A DNA stretch of 64,000 bases from VRUE01 sp963788975 (GTDB lineage: Bacteria > Actinomycetota > Thermoleophilia > Solirubrobacterales > 70-9), in NCBI GenBank assembly GCA_963788975.1, contig CAWBIJ010000004.1, positions 248,001-312,000 of the forward strand. The letters are read 5' to 3'. A program made the position numbers and the translations under genes. This document shows positions 61,816-64,000 of this stretch, in pieces. Below the pieces are notes generated by a model. The model made no database searches. It had not been told where the DNA came from and was given only the letters and a program-made list of their open reading frames with translations. Position 1 is the stretch's first letter, and the number at the start of each line of letters is the position of its first letter.

Positions 61816-63345
61816 CTAGCGCTGCCTAATCCGGTCGCGCCCGGGCCCACCAACGAGACGGTCCCTACCCTTGCCGCCGACCAGCCGGTCGTTCCCCCGT
61901 CCGCCGCAGATCAGATCGTTGCCGCCGCGCCCGCGCACGAGGTCGTCGCCGCTCAGCACGGCGATCACGTCACGGCGCCTCGTGCCCGTGATCCTCTCCC
62001 CGGTGCGGGTGCCGACAATCGTCGCCTTCCGTCCCCTGCATCGCACTCCGCTGGAGCCGCCGAGGAAGCGAACGAGCTTCGATTCCGGGGGCGTGCAGGT
62101 GCGCGCGCAGGAGCCTACCGCGGCCAGCGCCACGATCTTCCCCCCGGATTGCAGCCCGATCGTGTCGACCCGCGTTTCCTGTGCGAAGTACAGGTGCGCC
62201 AGCGAGCCACCAGCGAAGGTGCGATCCGGACGACCGTTCTCGAGGCGCCGCAGGACCGCTATCTCGGCCCCGCCGAAGCTCGACGCGCTCGCGGTGACGC
62301 CGCCGATCACGAGCCTGCCTCTTCGATCGACAGCGGCTCCGGCCACCCCAAGGCCGGTGTCCTTCGTGTAGGCGACGCCATCGCCGCTGAAGCCTCGATC
62401 GGGTCTCCCATTCGGCAGCAATCGCAGCGCGAACGTGACGCCGTGGTTGCCGGTGCCGACGACGACGACCTTGCCCCCCGGCAACGCAAGGACGGCGTCG
62501 ACCTGTGGGGCGTGCGCCACGTCGTCGATGAAGCGATGACCGTGGCGGCCAAACCGACGGTCGAATACGCCGCCGGCATTGAGGCGGGCAACGTGGATAG
62601 CGCTGCTCGCCGGCTCGCAGCAGCGCATCCCCGCGATGACCACCCTCGAGCCAGCAGTCAGGTCCAGACCGCCGAGTCCCCTGGAGAAGTTCGTCACGGC
62701 CGGTTGGCCGCCGTTGAAGGCGGAATCGGTCGTGCCCTGCGCGCTGAGGCGGGTCACGACCACTCTCGTGCCTCCGTAGCCGGACCCCAGCACTGCGCCC
62801 ACGACGACCTTACCGTCGTCCTGGATCGCGATCTCCACCCCGCTGGCGGCGCCAAGGGCGACTTCCGCGATCCCACCCATGCCAAAGGTGCCGTCGACGC
62901 TGCCGTCCGAGTTCAGCCGAGCCAGGACGAGGTTGCCTCCGCTGGTCGTCGCCGCAACCACCGCTCTCCCATCCGCACCCACAGCGAGCGAGCCTTCGAA
63001 GCCGACTCTCTGTTTGCCCAGCGATCCGAACAAGCTGCTGGTACCGCTGGACCCGAACGAGGTGTCGGGGGCGCCGTTCGGAGTGCGACGGGACACGAGG
63101 AAGTCAGTGGGGCAGTCGACGGCGAAGCAAATGGCCCTGCTGCGCAGCGCGTAGATCTTGTCGTCGGGACCTATGGCCATATCGACCGCGCTCACGCTCG
63201 CGCCTGGAACGTCTTCCAGCGAGGCCACGCCTTCGCCACCGAAGAAGCGGTCGAGATCGCCAGGCGCAGCGGCCGCACTCGCGTGCCCAATCGCCAAGAA
63301 ACCGCAAGCAAGCACCAGCGACGAGACGAAACGCACTACCTTCAT
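61816..63345 (-). CDS. Secreted protein with delta-60 repeats and RTX-type repeats
   Basis: A 509-residue exported protein. After the signal peptide (FVSSLVLACGFLAIGHASAA) come seven or eight repeats of the delta-60 type with the pattern RLxxxGxxDxxFG, for example LVLARLNSDGSVDGTFGMGG and FALRLLPNGRPDRGFSGDG. The C-terminus ends in calcium-binding RTX-like repeats (GDDLVRGRGGNDLICGGRGN). This layout is common in Solirubrobacterales. It may be an adhesin or surface protein. The ATG 63345 has ggggag 8 bases ahead; a TTG at 63351 is the alternative. Confidence 0.82.
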   Translation of the reverse strand: MKVVRFVSSLVLACGFLAIGHASAAAAPGDLDRFFGGEGVASLEDVPGASVSAVDMAIGPDDKIYALRSRAICFAVDCPTDFLVSRRTPNGAPDTSFGSSGTSSLFGSLGKQRVGFEGSLAVGADGRAVVAATTSGGNLVLARLNSDGSVDGTFGMGGIAEVALGAASGVEIAIQDDGKVVVGAVLGSGYGGTRVVVTRLSAQGTTDSAFNGGQPAVTNFSRGLGGLDLTAGSRVVIAGMRCCEPASSAIHVARLNAGGVFDRRFGRHGHRFIDDVAHAPQVDAVLALPGGKVVVVGTGNHGVTFALRLLPNGRPDRGFSGDGVAYTKDTGLGVAGAAVDRRGRLVIGGVTASASSFGGAEIAVLRRLENGRPDRTFAGGSLAHLYFAQETRVDTIGLQSGGKIVALAAVGSCARTCTPPESKLVRFLGGSSGVRCRGRKATIVGTRTGERITGTRRRDVIAVLSGDDLVRGRGGNDLICGGRGNDRLVGGKGRDRLVGGPGRDRIRQR

Positions 63346-63442
63346 GAGCAATCTCCCCTTTGGCCCAAGTTTGCTTGACCAACCTGTCGGCGGGTCAAAA
63401 CACCAGCTGCCGGCGGAGTTGCGGTCTCAGCCTTGGGGGGCG

Positions 63443-64000
63443 CTACCACCAAACGGTGGAATCGAGATTCTCGATCTCCTCGACCGGCTTGGTGTAGACG
63501 CCGGAGGAGAGGTACTTCCAGCCGTCGTCGGGGATCAAGAAGACGACGTTGCCGCCGGGGAGCTCCTCGGCGATGCGGACGGCGATGCGGGCGATCGCAC
63601 CAGAGGAGACGCCGGCGAAGACGCCCTCCTCGTCGAGCAGCTTGCGGGTCCAGACGACCGCGTCGCGGTTGGAGACCATGATCTTGCGGTCGAGCAGGGT
63701 GATATCGATGATCGGCGGGATGAAGCCGTCGTCGAGCGAGCGCAGGCCGTGCACCATCTCGCCCTGCATCGGCTCGGCGGCGACGATCAGCGTCTCGGGG
63801 TCGTTCTCCTTGAAGCGGCGGCCGTTGCCCATCAGGGTGCCGCCGGTGCCGAGGCCGCCGACGAAGGCCGCGACCCCGTCCAGCTCTTCGAGGATCTCGA
63901 CCGCGGTGCCGTTGTAGTGGGCGAGCGGGTTGGCCTCGTTGCCGTACTGGTAGGGCATGTAGTAGCTCGGGTCTTTGGACATCTCCAGCGCGACCTCGAC
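63443..64000 (-). CDS. Cysteine synthase (CysK/CysM family), C-terminal part
   Basis: The visible 185 residues are the C-terminal part of a PLP fold-type II enzyme; the N-terminal lysine region lies beyond base 64000. VAAFVGGLGTGGTLMGNGRR is the phosphate-binding glycine loop, and VFAGVSSGAIARIAVRIAEE is the conserved Ser/Gly site. The YMPYQYGNEANPLAHYNGTA sequence matches CysM of actinobacteria (Rv1336-like). It would make cysteine from O-phospho- or O-acetylserine. The Mec-like JAMM peptidase encoded downstream fits a CysM context. Confidence 0.9.
   Translation of the reverse strand, partial: VEVALEMSKDPSYYMPYQYGNEANPLAHYNGTAVEILEELDGVAAFVGGLGTGGTLMGNGRRFKENDPETLIVAAEPMQGEMVHGLRSLDDGFIPPIIDITLLDRKIMVSNRDAVVWTRKLLDEEGVFAGVSSGAIARIAVRIAEELPGGNVVFLIPDDGWKYLSSGVYTKPVEEIENLDSTVWW

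Overview
The window is high-GC bacterial DNA that looks like an actinobacterium, most probably of the class Thermoleophilia (Solirubrobacterales-like). This rests on the gene order clpX-valS-folC-ndk-mreBCD-mrdA-rodA-rne-rplU-rpmA-obgE, which is the order known from Streptomyces and relatives, on strong Arg/Ala codon bias, and on secreted proteins with delta-60 and RTX repeats. The lineage is an inference; no rRNA is present. I saw no tRNA, rRNA, CRISPR array, IS element or prophage.

Region 1 (1-23.2 kb, almost all on the minus strand) is core growth machinery. Read in the direction of transcription it holds a cytochrome-oxidase assembly protein (ctaG-like), a membrane-anchored spermidine-synthase-like protein, trigger factor, a PAS-GGDEF cyclase, clpP, an exported M23 peptidase, clpX, valS, folC, two small or zinc-ribbon membrane proteins, ndk, maf, the rod-shape set mreB-mreC-mreD-mrdA-rodA, RNase G/E, L21, L27 and the start of obgE. 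One acetyltransferase gene points the other way. Region 2 (23.2-38.5 kb) is mixed accessory metabolism and stress: a GH15 glucosidase, two small winged-helix proteins, an M23 peptidase behind a c-di-AMP riboswitch, an MmpL-type transporter, a SET-domain protein, a beta-lactamase-like hydrolase, DsbA, an Na+/H+ antiporter next to glutamate decarboxylase, two small genes with SigB-like promoters, and a Ser/Thr kinase. Region 3 (38.5-49.2 kb) carries a formaldehyde/formate oxidation pair (class III alcohol dehydrogenase and NAD formate dehydrogenase), an SDR, a Baeyer-Villiger monooxygenase/carbonic anhydrase/VOC operon, Nudix, a lactonase-like MBL protein and a P450. Region 4 (49.2-64 kb) has a CDF transporter-rdgB-rph operon, an orphan Flp pilin, a GT4 transferase, nadB, hyuA-hyuB, DUF1802, a JAMM peptidase, secreted carbohydrate/RTX proteins and the end of a cysteine synthase.

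The three most interesting patterns cut across genes. First, long hairpin elements (100-170 bp, stems of 19-22 bp) sit immediately after stop codons at five places; their arms differ, but two elements about 51 kb apart share a conserved core of about 45 bp. Second, four genes (folC, nadB, clpX and an M23 peptidase) lack any usable ATG/GTG/TTG start at the conserved N-terminus and appear to start at AUA or CUG. In three of these the start overlaps the upstream stop codon by 4 nt (ATAG, ATAG, CTGA). Third, four genes between 23.8 and 35.7 kb carry single-base frameshifts. These are more likely sequence errors or recent decay than biology, and the affected products should be read with that in mind.
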